Shown here: positions 47,237-59,173 of the stretch, piece after piece
Numbering within the stretch: position 1 is the first letter of the stretch
Layout of the letters: every line of letters starts with the position of its first letter
Program-made: the position numbers and the translations under genes
Assembly (NCBI GenBank): GCA_020746835.1
Contig: JAGPNK010000007.1
Location: 1,178,001 to 1,242,000 of the forward strand
DNA length: 64,000 bases
Direction: 5' to 3'
Source of the DNA: Stachybotrys elegans
Taxonomy: Eukaryota > Ascomycota > Sordariomycetes > Hypocreales > Stachybotryaceae
The notes under the pieces: generated by a model
Database searches by the model: none
What the model saw: the letters and a program-made list of their open reading frames with translations, nothing else
What the model was told of the DNA's origin: nothing

Positions 47237-48820
47237 GGTAGGCAGAAGAGCTTCCAACAGCTAGTTCATATAGACGGGGGGGGTTGACTGGTGAGCAAGG
47301 CAGGAAGATGGATATTGCCAACTGTGCTGCCGGCTGGTTGCTTGCTAGCGGGGCATCGGAAGCAATTCACAGACAGCTCGTGCAGCCGGGGATGCAGCCA
47401 GGTTGTGGATTGGAGCAAGGATATTGCTGCGTCAATCGAGTGGTCAATCGGGACATGCTCCCATGGGCTTGGTCCGTCCACAAGCTCAACAACCCCGGAG
47501 GCACTGCAGTACCGAATGGATTTATCGAAGTCGAGGTTGCAAATGCGAGAAACAACAGTTGAAGCGCGGGAGGGCTGTAGCTACCTGTACCTGTGTGGAG
47601 ACACGCTTCCCAATGCCCACAAAAAGATAAAGACGAGCAGTCTGACAGGGAAAGGTGGTCTTGGAAGGCGTGACAAGAAGGGGTTTTGCGTGCAGCAGCA
47701 CAAAGTTCAGGCCAGGATTAGGAGAGCGATGCTTGGGAACATGTATGGAAGGAAGCTGGATGGAGGTGGGCGGATACGACTATACTGCAGGTTGGTAATG
47801 GAGGTACATTAATGGAGGAGAGTGCAGGGCTTCAGAGGGATTGCAGTTCTGTCAAAGTGGACCCTGAGCAGCTGCACGAAGTCGTGGCTGCCGTTCAAAG
47901 GACAGGAAAATAGCCCCACCAGCCAGGCTAGGTAGGGCGGGGGGATACGCTTTGATGCGTGCAAGTGCCTCATTGGCTGGCCCAATCTGCCGGTTGGGAT
48001 TTCCATTGGCCGTCTTTGGTCCTCGCTTTTCATTTATCCATCCTCCGACCGACGTGGACGAACCAAATCCCAGGCAGTTCTCATCGGTAATAGACGAGAC
48101 AGCATCCGACAGACACTATGCCAGCCCCAGGTTTACTGTGTGCCTCACAGCCAGGTCTTGAACGGCACCCACGGCATTCTCGGACGCCTACGTACCCGCC
48201 TTACCTCCATGATGGCCATGAGGATTCGTAGGTTGAATGCTTGCATGGCAATACCTACAGGTGGTCTTGGACACACACCCTGTCCCCTCTACGTAATTGT
48301 GCTATACCAGTACCAGGTTACAGACCATCCGTTTGTAGTGAAAGGAGAGGGCGTGGATCTGTCCTACGACCTCCTCGTCAAGGTATCCAGCAGCCAATAA
48401 TGGTGGTGAATTGGGATGCGGAGCAACCACTCATCCTCTACTCCGTAGTATGTGGTAGATAATACCCCTGCAGTTCAGACAAGGCCGGCTTGGTGCCACC
48501 TAACACTGCAGCTCAGCCAAGCAAAAGTATACGGTCATTTGTCGGGTCGATCAAAGGCAAGTACCAAAGACGTGATTTTCTATAGTCCCCCCACCCCCAG
48601 ACGCAACATACACCCATGGTGTTCGTGGGAAATACGATGTAATATCCTCCTACTTCCTCATATAGTGAAGCCAGCGTGCTGTCCCCACTCGCAGTTCTTA
48701 ATAACCTATCCATTTGTCATGTTCTCGACGCAGCCAAGAGGGCATGTTGCGAGGCCCCCAGTTCCTATGTCTGTACGCTCATACTCGTCCATCCTGGTGC
48801 CATGCAAGCGGAAGCAGGCC
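47237..48820. other. intergenic, nothing recognised
   Basis: This includes the upstream region of the serine-rich protein gene and the 3' side of the PMP3-family gene. No coding or RNA feature is supported. Confidence 0.5.
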
Positions 48821-49223
48821 TTAGACGGTCGGTTGGGCAATCGTTCCGTAGCCGGTGCCTCCAGACTGGACATTTTCCGAATAAACGCCAGCCGCCCTCC
48901 TCGGAGCGAGGCGTCCCTCGTGAGCTTGCTCGCGACGATCGAAGTAGACCCATTCGACGTAGAAAGCGTGGATATGCCCAGGAATATAGCCAAGTATGGT
49001 CAAGCAGATGTTGATAAATAGGTCTTGGTGGGACATTAGTCAATGGATATGCGTGACGGAATACTTATTACTCACCCATCCCGCAACCTGCCACAGCCCA
49101 GACGCCAACAGGGGGGACTATCCTTCGTTAGTATTGAGCCTGCCCGTTAGATGGATACTTTTGGTCAGAACACTTACCAAGAATGGTGATGAGAACAAGC
49201 AGAACAGCTGATGCAGCACCCAT
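48821..49223 (-). CDS. PMP3/UPF0057-family plasma-membrane proteolipid
   Basis: Members are tiny two-helix membrane proteins affecting membrane potential and cation tolerance (yeast Pmp3, plant RCI2). Exons 49178-49223, 49076-49117 and 48821-49023 give 96 aa, and the introns of 60 and 52 bp have CTAAC and CTAAT branches. The first span is MGAASAVLLVLITIL joined to VPPVGVWAVAGCGMD. The second span is FINICLTILGYIPGHIHAFY, the family signature. The remaining 40 or so residues (VEWVYFDRREQAHEGRLAP and on) form a hydrophilic C-terminal tail absent from the 55-aa yeast Pmp3 but present in other fungal paralogues. Each exon alone is too short to notice; the splice joins and the signature together make the call. 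The exact paralogue is not resolved. Confidence 0.93.
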
Positions 49224-52200
49224 GATGACTGTTGTTGCGAGGTATACGCTGGAGCGATGAAGGGTTCGGTATCGGGATGAGTGCGGTCGTTGTGCGTTGG
49301 TAGTTGTGAGTATGTAGATGAAGTTGGGTTTCTTTGCAAGAAGGAATTGCCCAGGTTTGCATGTGTTTGCCTGATTACGTGGACGGTACGGAACGGTAGC
49401 GTGAGAGGTGGCATGCTAGACCACGCAATCACGAGTATGACGTAAAGGACGTTTCATTCACGTGCCATAGCATGCCTGGCATTTCCGGGCCTACATACAA
49501 CACCAGGCGTTAATTCCAGCGCGGCTTCTCGTGAACTAGCCGTAGATGAGTGGCAGCAGCTTCATATCATATCGTTCAACTGGCCTACGCAAATGAGTCC
49601 AGCTGCGTCCACTTATGTGTGGAACGTCCAGTCGTTGGTATGCTTGGGACGTTAAAGAAGTGGTCCAAAGGTCATCCTGCATGGGCGCGTGTACTCTATG
49701 TCCAGGCCCAATATCACAACCCCTCCATCGCTTGACCGAATGGATTACACAGAAGAACAATTGGTAGAAAGACGATGCATGCACTGGGTATACTTGCCGA
49801 CGGCCAGAACCCCGAATCCGACGCCTACAGGGTAGGCATTCTCAAACAAGCCCAAAACGATTGCTTTGCAACGCATGAATGGCTGCGAAACCTTGACAGC
49901 GGAGAGACGGTAATACATATCGGGAATTATTGCGCAAGTGTTCAGTTATTGAGAGGGTGGTTACTAACTGGTAAGAAGCCTTTGTGTCAACCGATGAAGC
50001 AGGCTTTTGCAACACGGCAGTTCTCATGGCTGGTCTGATCCACCGAGTAGCAGCCTGTTTACCTTACCTGCATAGCCTGATATCGTACATCTGGCCCCAA
50101 TTGTCAGTACTTCCCGCAGTAATACAACCTCAAGCTTTTGTTGCGCAGTCGAAGGAGGGGCTACAGTGAATCCGTCAGATGGGATAGCCAGGACTAGAGA
50201 CAAAGCCCGCGTGGATGTGATAAGACTCAAGGCAGGATGAAGAGTGATTTCCAGGTCCACACGAATCACTGTTTGCTTTCTACACCACATTGGTACCTAC
50301 TAATTACCTACCCGCACTGCCGTCCAAATTACTTGCCCGCCTACCAGGTATCAGCAATTGACGCGGCTTTGGGCCCCACTCGCCCTGCACACACTCAGAC
50401 CCATACAGATAATGAAGTATGAACGTTCAATGGGCAAAGAGGTATACACTATACTACTACAATGACAGTATGCGTGCGTGGGAAACTCGGGAAGAGCTAT
50501 CGATATGTGAGATTCTATGCTGATGTTGCCACATCGTTGTTGCTGCGTCGCATGCCACTTGGTACTACAGCAAGCAGATATTTTGCTAAATGACTGGTGG
50601 CCGTTGACGCTTTTGGGAATAGGGCTCATACCACTTCCATGGGATTCCTACAGGGCCAGAGCTTCATAGAAACCAAAGTCCGAGTCTTAAACCAACCACT
50701 CAATGATAGATGCCATATTGGCTTCGCCACGATGCACATTCTTGCAGCGGGCCGAAGACGTTATCAAGTCAATGTGGGTCTCCCCATTGTAAGAGCCTGG
50801 TTGGGACCTATCGCTGAGACAGCGCGTGAGAAATGGCTGCACGTGGGGAGGGTAAGAGGGCCGCCCGTACATAAAGGTACATGGCTTCGAGTGAGAAGCA
50901 CGTACTCCGTACTCGGTCAACAGTTGCTTTCTCAGACACATGTACCTTCAAAATGCCTTTGCCCATGGATAGCTTCCATCACCTGGAAGAAGTGGTTTCA
51001 ACACCTACCTTCTAGGTAGTAAGTATGCATAAATAATAAAACACTACCAAGTTTATCCTACCTACTAGTTTTAGGCCACAGCTCTAAAAAAGAAAAAGGA
51101 AAAAGAAAAGCCTACTCCTGCAATATATAATGTTGCTCTCCTACCCCCAAGTCAAGCCGGGCTGCTCTCCCCAACGGGGCAACGGCTTGCACGAAGATGC
51201 AAGGCAATAATCCACCTGGTAATGCACTTAGCATCATGCCTTGGTCCCGTATTATGCCACATGTACCAGCGACTCAACTGTTGCAAACAAGACGCAGGCC
51301 CTTGGATCACGAGGCAAGGAGGTAGAGGTAGGTTCTCTACATTGATTCTTGTTGGGAGGTTGGCACCGCCAGGTGAGTAGGGAGTACAGGTAGGTGGTGC
51401 CTTGTTTATGGGGCGGCCGTTGGAATCCAGAGCTTGTTCCTCGTGCTGGTCTCAATTGAGTTCCAGATGCCTCAGGAGCTTGATAACTCACGCCACCACC
51501 ATGCTCCCGGAGAGGTGGATGAGACCCCCGGCGACCCTGGATATCAACAGGTACTACGCACGCGCGTCCGACACCCAACCGCTATGCCACCGGACCATGA
51601 CGGGGCTGGTATTGCCACCTCGTAAGCACCCTTGGGACTAGTAGGACTGCTTGCTTTTGGCTGATTCCCATTCGAAACACGAGACTGCCTACTCCTTCAG
51701 AATCAGGTAGCGGCTGCTTGACCCTACCCAGGCAGGCAAGCACTTTTCTAGTCCCGTCCCAGTAACTCGTGCTCTCTGGCACGCTAAAGTGGTAATGGAC
51801 AGCTCCGGTAACCCGGGGCAAGGAGATATGCTCAATCGCAACAAAAAGATGGACTAGAGAGGGAAATCCGTCCGCGAAACAAGTTGGCAATTCGGCATGA
51901 TTTCACTCGGCTCGCTTCCTAACGGACAATGTTTCGTGGATGAAGCTCCGCAACACCTTGTACGTCCCAGGAGGGAGGCAAGTTAGTAGTAGTACCTACT
52001 AAGGTACAGGCAAGCTTTGGACCAAGGTACTTCTCCGGCACCTCAGGGTGGCTTGTAATTGGAAGGAACTCGAGCCACGTCAGGGTGAGGTGAGGTACTT
52101 GGCTCCTTACATAATCCGCCAGCACACCAAGGAGCTCAGGTCACCTTCAGCACCTTTTTCAGCACGACCGGCGCAGTAGGGTACCTGGAGCCCTCGGACG

Positions 52201-52730
52201 TCAAAGTACTTGGATGTACCCTGCCACTCACCAGCTTGGCTCGCGTAAAGAATCGCAGGTATTTTCCCGCTCAACTTGTCCGCTTCTCTACAACCCATCC
52301 TTTCTCTCCTTGCCAACCCCGTCTCGCCTTGTTGCTTGCTTGATTGACAGGGCGTATTTTCGCATTTCCGGCAGGACGTGGACTGGCATTATCTTTTGTT
52401 CCCGATTGCGTGCATTCCACCAACCCATACGGCCGTTCTGATAAGGTAGCTTCGGCCCCCTAGCATCGGTTTCTCCCGTCAACAACCTCCTGAAGTTTCT
52501 TGTGCCAAACCGCCAGCTTCACACCCCGTCCCGTCCCGCACCTCTTGTCGAGATCGAGCCGGCTGGGCCACAGGCTCCTGCTCTTCAACAACCCGTTCCT
52601 CCCTACCAAAAGGCCTTCTCTACCTCGTGGTTGGCCTGCTCGTCCTGGTGCTGGCCTGCGACGTGAGCTCTACCTCGTCCACCTCCCACTCCCCTTGTGC
52701 TCGGCCGAGAGGAGGCATCAGCTTGCCATC
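49224..52730. other. 3.5-kb intergenic region rich in TAGGTA motifs
   Basis: There is no supported gene. TACCTAC/GTAGGTA-type words recur (about 50291-50310, 51004-51022, 51058-51070, 51983-52010). The last 250 bp before the NRP1-like start are pyrimidine-rich and probably form its leader. Confidence 0.5.
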
Positions 52731-54891
52731 ATGTCTTCTCAGCAGATGCCGCAGCTGAGCATCGATCGCTATGTGGTGATCCATGTGGCCACAACCTGCG
52801 ATGAACACGGTGTCTACGTAACTAAGGATTCCGCCGAGGTCATCGAACTTGGCTGGATCTTGCTTGATGCCACTTCTCTCGAGGAGGTGAGACTGCCGAC
52901 GCCCCCACATATCACCACACCCTCTGTTCGATCACCTGGGAGCTTGAGCTTCAAGCTTCGAGCTTACGACAAGGCTAACATCTCCTGCCATGATAGATCA
53001 CGCGCGAAAGTGTTCTGGTCAAGCCGGTCAACACTCCCATCACCCCGCTGTGCAGTAAGTCGACGCACTTGGAACATCATTTTCTTACCCCAGCTCTCTT
53101 CCCCTTGCTGAACGAGCCTCCGCTCGGAGCTTCTTCATGTGCGAACCAAGGCTGATGATTTTTCCTGCCCAATAGCAAGCTTGACAACGCTCACCTGGGA
53201 ACATGTTCGCAATGCGGGCACCTTCCGCGATGCCATCACCCGATTCGACGCCTTCAGTACGGAATACCTGACATCCAAGAACCTCGACTTCGTTTTCGTT
53301 ACGCTTGACGCTTGGGATCTACGTGTCCAGCTTCCCCGAGAAGCCCGTGACAAGGCCGTAGTGCTACCCCCGTACCTGCAACACTCGCGCACGTTTGATC
53401 TCCGAACCGAATACCAACGCTGGCAGCAGCACCATCCGGAGTCGCTGCCCTTTGGCCCCTCGATGCTATCCAACATTTGTGCCGCACTCGAGGTTGAGCC
53501 CATCCAGTCGAGCGCCCCGATCAAACATAACCTCCCTTTCCATCTGCAGGCCCTTGCCCCAGCTTCGCCTCGCCGCGCAATGGAAGAGGCCATCACACTC
53601 ACCCGTGTGCTGCGAGGTCTGATTCGCAAGTCTCAGCCCCCGCAGGACCATCCCGATGTTTTGACCAGGCCAATGGACGCCAGAGCCGATGTGCGAGCCT
53701 TCCTCTCGGAGCGCAGCAAGGTTCTCCATATGTCGGGCTTGCCTCATGATACTACCCAATCGGAACTCGAGAGCTGGTTTACCCAGTTTGGAGGAAGGCC
53801 AATCGCTTTCTGGACTCTGAGAACCCCTGAGCAGCATAAGCCGACTGGTACAGGCTTTGCTGTTTTTTCTTCTCACGAGGAGGTAAGCTACCACTTCGGA
53901 ATGTGATCTAGCATCCTAATAACTGTTTATCCAGGCTGCCGAGAGCCTCTGCATGAATGGCCGTGCGTTGAACGAGAAGGCTATTGAGGTTTCGCCTTCG
54001 TCAAGCCGCGTGCTCGATCGTGCTCAGGATATTCTGACCCCTTTCCCCCCGAGCAAGAACCGCCCCCGACCTGGTGACTGGACTTGCCCTAGCTGCGGCT
54101 TCTCCAACTTCCAGCGCCGTACGGCATGCTTCCGATGCTCTTTCCCAGCCGCCGGCTCGGGTCCCCCCAGTGAGATGGGTGGTGGTGGTGGTGGCTACGG
54201 CTATGGTGGTGGCTATGGGCCGCCTGCCATGATGCCGCCCCCGCCCCATGGAGGTCACCATGGTCCTATGGGTCACGGCGGACGCATGGGTGGCAGTGGT
54301 GTGGTGCCTTTCCGTGCTGGCGACTGGAAGTGTGGAAACGAGGCCTGTGGTTACCACAACTTTGCCAAGAATGTTTGCTGCCTACGATGTGGTGCGAGCC
54401 GTGCTGGGGCCGCTGTCGTCGCCGACTCCGGCTATCCTTCTCCTATGGACAACGCATCCCAGTACAGCATGAGCCAGGGATCTATGGCTGGAACCCCTGC
54501 TCCTGGCAACTTTGCCGCAGGTAACTCCTTTGGGTCCGGTGCCGGCTACGGACAGCACTTCGGAGGACCCCCAAGCCACTTCCTGCCGTCTGGAATTGGC
54601 GGAGGTGCTGCCGCTTATCCTAGCTCTCTGAACACCCACGGTTTCAGCTCTGGCCCTGCTCATGCTGCGGGACCTTTCGATAGCAGGGCCGCCGAGGCAG
54701 CGTTCCAATCTGCGACTAATGGCCCTGCGACTGGAGGACCGTCCAACACGTTTTATGGCGGCAACAATAACGGCGGAAACGAAAACGACCCCTTCGCTTT
54801 TCTCTCTAGCGGTATCGGCGGACTCTCTGTCAGTGGTGGCGACGCTCGCCCGAATGGCGGCCCTGCTCCCTCGAGCAAGTCGCCCGCCTAG
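52731..54891 (+). CDS. NRP1: NRP1-like RNA-binding protein (exonuclease-like, RRM, RanBP2 zinc fingers)
   Basis: Exons are 52731-52886, 52997-53054, 53176-53882 and 53935-54891, giving 625 aa. The order of domains is: an exonuclease-like fold from about residue 14 (YVVIHVATTCDEHG; EVIELGWILLDA; LDFVFVTLDAWDLRVQL); an RRM (KVLHMSGLPHDTTQSELESW to TGTGFAVFSSHEE, continuing AAESLCMNGRAL); then two RanBP2-type zinc fingers (GDWTCPSCGFSNFQRRTACF; GDWKCGNEACGYHNFAKNVC) separated by a Gly/Tyr/Met/Pro-rich linker; and a Gly/Ser/Asn-rich tail. This is the layout of yeast Nrp1, a stress-granule RNA-binding protein of unclear role. The acidic DxE of active DEDD exonucleases is missing in the first motif (IHVATTCDE), so the domain is probably catalytically dead. 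Introns 1 and 2 (110 and 121 bp) are longer than usual here. Confidence 0.93.
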
Positions 54892-56243
54892 ATCCGACCT
54901 GGATGGCAGAAAGCTGGCCTCCGACCATGACACCTCTGGCTGTGTTGGATGACGAAACCTCACATCCGGCGCCTATAAATCAAGATTGGTGATTGATGAA
55001 CATAGAAAACAAAGAAATTGGCTGAATTTTCTGGACTTTGGTCGTTGTTTTGAGACATGGTAGGAGATAAGAAGGCGTGTATTGGTTTTGCAAAGGCCAG
55101 GATGCAGCGTCGGTTCTATTTCAAGCGGGTTGTGGCAAAAACTGTTGGCTGGAAGACAAAAGGGAATATACCACGGCTGCTCTGGGTTGGCGACACCAAT
55201 TGGTACAGGAATTTTGCTAGGAACTGTGTCTCTTTCGCCAGGGAAGTTGGAACTCATCATTCGCGGCACGTGTACGGATGGCTTGCAACCGGGACTGATT
55301 GATGGCGCGAGGACGCGGTTCTTGCTGGAAATTTGGCCTTGGAAGGATGCATAGCGAATGGGGGTGATAGAGGTGTTATTCTTGGTCTGTCATGGACTAG
55401 AATGTCCGGCTTTGTTGGTGTCAGACTCGCTCTTGGGCACCAGCATGGCATCCTCTTCTTCACTTTCCTGGTTATCTCCGCCATGTTATTTACGTTGTTT
55501 CTCTGTTTCGACTCTCCTTTTGTCTCTGTTGTTGCTTTTATACTCACTCTCCCCCCCCCAAAAACACTTCACATTAGCATACGGTAACCGATACTCTCCA
55601 TGCCACGTCTCAACATCACCAGAGCCCCCTTTCACATGCGATGGTTGGGCATGGCTACCATACTTACTCGAACCCCTCACATATTTCCTTCTTGTCAACC
55701 AAAGTGTTTTTGCCTCTTCTTTATTCCTTCTTTTCTTTCCTCTTTCCTCCTTCGCGCTTCTGCCCTTGTTATTTGTTGCCACACTCGGTCTGGGAATGGG
55801 AAAGCGGGCGGTGTGGTGTCTCAACGTGTAAGCGAAGGGTTTTCGGTCGGGGAGTCGGGGAGCTATTGGGAATCTGGATGATCGGGGCTGGGGTAGCTGC
55901 AAATCTTGCGTGCACACGCGACACTCTAGGATGCACATCCGAGGAGCGCTCGGCTGTCTTCAATGGTAGATAGGTAGAAAATGGCGAGGCGAGGGAACTG
56001 CGAATGGCTTTTCATTTCTCAAATTCTGTCCACACTATGCTTGCCGAGCCATTGATGTGCTACACGGCTGGTTGTCGAGACGAGAAAAGACGTAAAGTAA
56101 AGCAAAGCCTCGTCACCATGCTGTTTTGCTACCCTCCGTAAAACAACCACTGCCATCCAGCCATGATTCTCGAACCATCGTCACAGACCAAGACCACTAG
56201 ATGCCTAAATACTCGCACGTCCCAGGCTGCCGTTGGGATGTGG
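54892..56243. other. intergenic, convergent 3' regions
   Basis: This lies between the stop codons of the NRP1-like gene and the F-box-like gene. A C-rich run near 55550-55560 and T/C-rich stretches are visible. No gene is supported. Confidence 0.5.
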
Positions 56244-58637
56244 CTAATCTTCGTCAAAAAGAGTGGTAAGGGAAGCCAAGCCATAGGGATCCTCATGCAT
56301 CTCCAAATCCGTGACTGTAGGTTCCCCGTGTGGCTCCTGATACTCCCCTCCCTCCTCCTCCTGCAGATCCACGTCCTCTGCAAACCATTTGGCCCAGTCC
56401 CAGTCAATAGTGACGTTGTTCTCGGCATCCCACGCCTCAGCAAGGTTGATCTCATCTTCCTCCATGTTGGGGTCCATGTCGAGGAAAAGGTCATTCACAA
56501 AGTCCTTCCACCCTTCGGAATCACCGATGGGAGGAACTGTAGTGGTATTCGGACTGGGTTTTGGGTGGCGTTGAGGGATGAAACCGCGATTGATCTCGTC
56601 GTCAAGATTGTATGGCGTCTCTTCCTCGAAAGCATAACTGTACAACGTGCCGTTGTACTCCCCAGTCATGGCACCATCGTCAACAGCATGCTCGTGATTG
56701 CTTCCAACGTCATCCTCGTCGCTACAGTCCTCCTCACCACCGCTCTCTGCCCCGTCGTCGGCGTACTCTTCATCGATATCACCATATCGACCAATATCAG
56801 CTTGCTTCATTGTAATCGAATCGCCGTCTCCAGACCAAGCCATGGCACGAAGATTGTCGTCTTCATCCTCTTCAATAATGACTCGCTGCTCCTCTGGCGT
56901 GAGCTCGTGGAACCGCTTTTTGAGATTGTGCCTGTGGCCCCAATGGTACGTTTTATCCACATTGACGAGAACTGCATCCTCGCGGTCGATGTGCATCTCC
57001 TCATCTGTGGGCACGAGGTTCTCTCCAGTGTTCCAATCAATGTACCCCCAGAGCACCATGTGCATGAGGTGTGTGTGCAGGTCAAGTTTCCGTCGTACGG
57101 CCTCGAAAACTATGAGCTCATCAGGACGCATAAGATGAATGTTCCCTTCTTTTCCCCAGTTCTCGCGATGGTCCCGGCCAACTTCACTGAACGGAACGCC
57201 ATGGACGTGGGTGGTTTGCACTGATGCTACCCTCGCTGGGACTTGAAAGTCGTATCGTACCTTCAGCTGGACAATCTCGCTGAGTGAAACATATCGTTTG
57301 CGCATCAAAAGCTGCCACAGCGGGAACAACCCGCGCTGTCCCATGAACAACTGCATCAAATCTGGTGCTCCCGGTCCGTAGATGGGATCGTTAAAGAGCA
57401 TGCAAAGCTTGATGAAAAAGAGCTGTGCATTGTATACATCCTCATTGGCCCAGATACTGTGATCCCTCATGAAAGCCTGCCGGTGAGCATTCACAGGGAG
57501 CTCCATGATGAACCATATACGAAGAAGCGTCTTGTGCATGGAGGCCGGCATCCGATGACCATTACGCGCCATGATGGCGATGAGCTCCCAGCAACAACGA
57601 TTTCGAATGAGGATCATCTGGACATACTTCAAACCTGGAACCAGGCGAACAGTCTGCTTCGTGGAGGGGTTCTCAGACATTGAGCCAGGGGTTTGGACAT
57701 TGAGCTGTTGCCAGCTGTGACCTCTGGGGTCGGGAACGAGGTGCTTCTCGTAGAGATTGTAAGGGAAGATACGCGCTGCTTCTGGGGCCTGGTATCTGAC
57801 CCAAGCCTTGACCGTTGACATCAGATGCGCCTTGATGGTATAGTGAAATGCCTTGCTGATGCTGTATAGATTGAGAATGTCCTCAGGCTGCAGGTGCTTG
57901 CCCAATTCCACGGCGAGCTCAGGATAATGGCATATTCTGGCGATGAGATTCTCCTCGCCGGATGAACCACTGCTCCCCCCTCCATCGGCGAGACTCAGAA
58001 GTTCCATAGCATTTTCGACATGCGGATCAATTCCGTCAAAATGGGTGAAAAGGATCTCGTCGGAGAAGACCCATCTCTTCTGCCACCCTCCTTCATGCCA
58101 AACGTGCTTGACGTTGACTCCGCAAAACTCGGGAAGATCCAGGGTCAATAGGCCAACTGGGTCTATAAACCGCATATCCAGAGGACCGGGCGTGTCTTCC
58201 ATCATATGCAATCTGTTCAGCACCTGTTTTGCCTCGTCGCTGACATGCTTCCTGAGAGCGGTACCAAGCAGCTGCACATTAACGAAGTTGGTTGCCCGCC
58301 GATCAAGGGAACGCATATAACGATGGGCAACGTCGAAGATTGGGTGGACGGTGGGAACCACTGCGTGGGGATTGGTGAAGATGTCGCGCAGCATTTCAGG
58401 TCTGTGAATGGTGCGGCCAATGAGCTGAGTGATGAGATCCCCTCGGTCTAGGCTCGAGAGCGAAGACCACTCCGAATGGAAAGCCCCTGTCAGTTGGTGT
58501 TCTAAGAACGATAATAGACTGGCTTGCTCCGAAGGTACGAGAGCCGAGAGCCCATTCGAGTCGGTGTTGTCTTCGCCGTTGACAATCATCTCCTCCTCGA
58601 CAGCATCAGGCGCCGGGTTCAAGGGAGACGCCTCCAT
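56244..58637 (-). CDS. F-box-like protein with acidic C-terminus
   Basis: This is a 797-aa single coding exon starting MEASPLNPAPDAVEEEM. The start was preferred over an in-frame ATG at 58748 because the intervening DNA looks like a 55-bp leader intron (58664-58718: GTACGC donor, GCTAAC branch, TCTAG acceptor) that would remove the longer frame. An F-box-type helix set is seen at about residues 240-290: GEENLIARICHYPELAVELG, then LQPEDILNLYSISKAFHYTI. A helical region follows (LIRNRCCWELIAIMARNGHR; IWFIMELPVNAHRQAF), then FHELTPEEQRVIIEEDEDDN and a strongly acidic tail. Filamentous fungi have conserved proteins of this build, presumed SCF ubiquitin-ligase adaptors; the substrate is unknown. 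The F-box call is moderate. Confidence 0.86.
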   Translation of the reverse strand: MEASPLNPAPDAVEEEMIVNGEDNTDSNGLSALVPSEQASLLSFLEHQLTGAFHSEWSSLSSLDRGDLITQLIGRTIHRPEMLRDIFTNPHAVVPTVHPIFDVAHRYMRSLDRRATNFVNVQLLGTALRKHVSDEAKQVLNRLHMMEDTPGPLDMRFIDPVGLLTLDLPEFCGVNVKHVWHEGGWQKRWVFSDEILFTHFDGIDPHVENAMELLSLADGGGSSGSSGEENLIARICHYPELAVELGKHLQPEDILNLYSISKAFHYTIKAHLMSTVKAWVRYQAPEAARIFPYNLYEKHLVPDPRGHSWQQLNVQTPGSMSENPSTKQTVRLVPGLKYVQMILIRNRCCWELIAIMARNGHRMPASMHKTLLRIWFIMELPVNAHRQAFMRDHSIWANEDVYNAQLFFIKLCMLFNDPIYGPGAPDLMQLFMGQRGLFPLWQLLMRKRYVSLSEIVQLKVRYDFQVPARVASVQTTHVHGVPFSEVGRDHRENWGKEGNIHLMRPDELIVFEAVRRKLDLHTHLMHMVLWGYIDWNTGENLVPTDEEMHIDREDAVLVNVDKTYHWGHRHNLKKRFHELTPEEQRVIIEEDEDDNLRAMAWSGDGDSITMKQADIGRYGDIDEEYADDGAESGGEEDCSDEDDVGSNHEHAVDDGAMTGEYNGTLYSYAFEEETPYNLDDEINRGFIPQRHPKPSPNTTTVPPIGDSEGWKDFVNDLFLDMDPNMEEDEINLAEAWDAENNVTIDWDWAKWFAEDVDLQEEEGGEYQEPHGEPTVTDLEMHEDPYGLASLTTLFDED

Positions 58638-59173
58638 CTTGGGAGCTCCAAATATGATAAGGTCTAGAAAAGAGTTAGCTGATTTGTGTTCTTTGCTGCA
58701 TGGGATAAGGAGGCGTACGAGGCTGGCTGATGTGGCATGTGAGTGCAATGCGAGAGGTGCTGTGATGAAAAAGAATGAATGCAGTCGAAACTAGCAGTGG
58801 TGTTATTGAGAGCAGCCAGTCATTGATCTGTCACCCAAGGTACTATCTACCGAAGTCATGTGGGCAGCAAAACAAAAGCTTTGGAGGCTGGGGTAATGGT
58901 GACAGCTGGCACCTGTTGCCAGATGCCTCCCGTACACTGGCGTTTGCGTGAATGGCGAACACAGGCGCAGTTGACTAAGGAGCACTTATTTCAGCAGGAC
59001 TTTTAATGGATAGACGTCCGTCCCCTAGGGGGTATCAGAAAACGACGAGAAAGCTAAATCGAGAATGAGAACCAAGGAACATCCTGCTACCAGCATTGTG
59101 AATCTGGGACATGCTATGTCTAGCCCCTATTTCTAACCGCAGGCCAAAGTCTCTTCACGAACTTCCACCTCAA
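58638..59173. other. intergenic, leader of F-box-like gene and 3' region of HAT2
   Basis: Both flanking genes are on the - strand. The right-to-left order is HAT2 3' end, then the F-box gene promoter and leader, which contains the probable leader intron 58664-58718 and an upstream ATG at 58748. Confidence 0.55.

Noticed and set aside
56163..57224. 353-codon frame on the + strand opposite the F-box-like gene
   Set aside because: It is a Val/Leu/Ile-rich antisense shadow. The - strand protein is 797 aa with coherent features.
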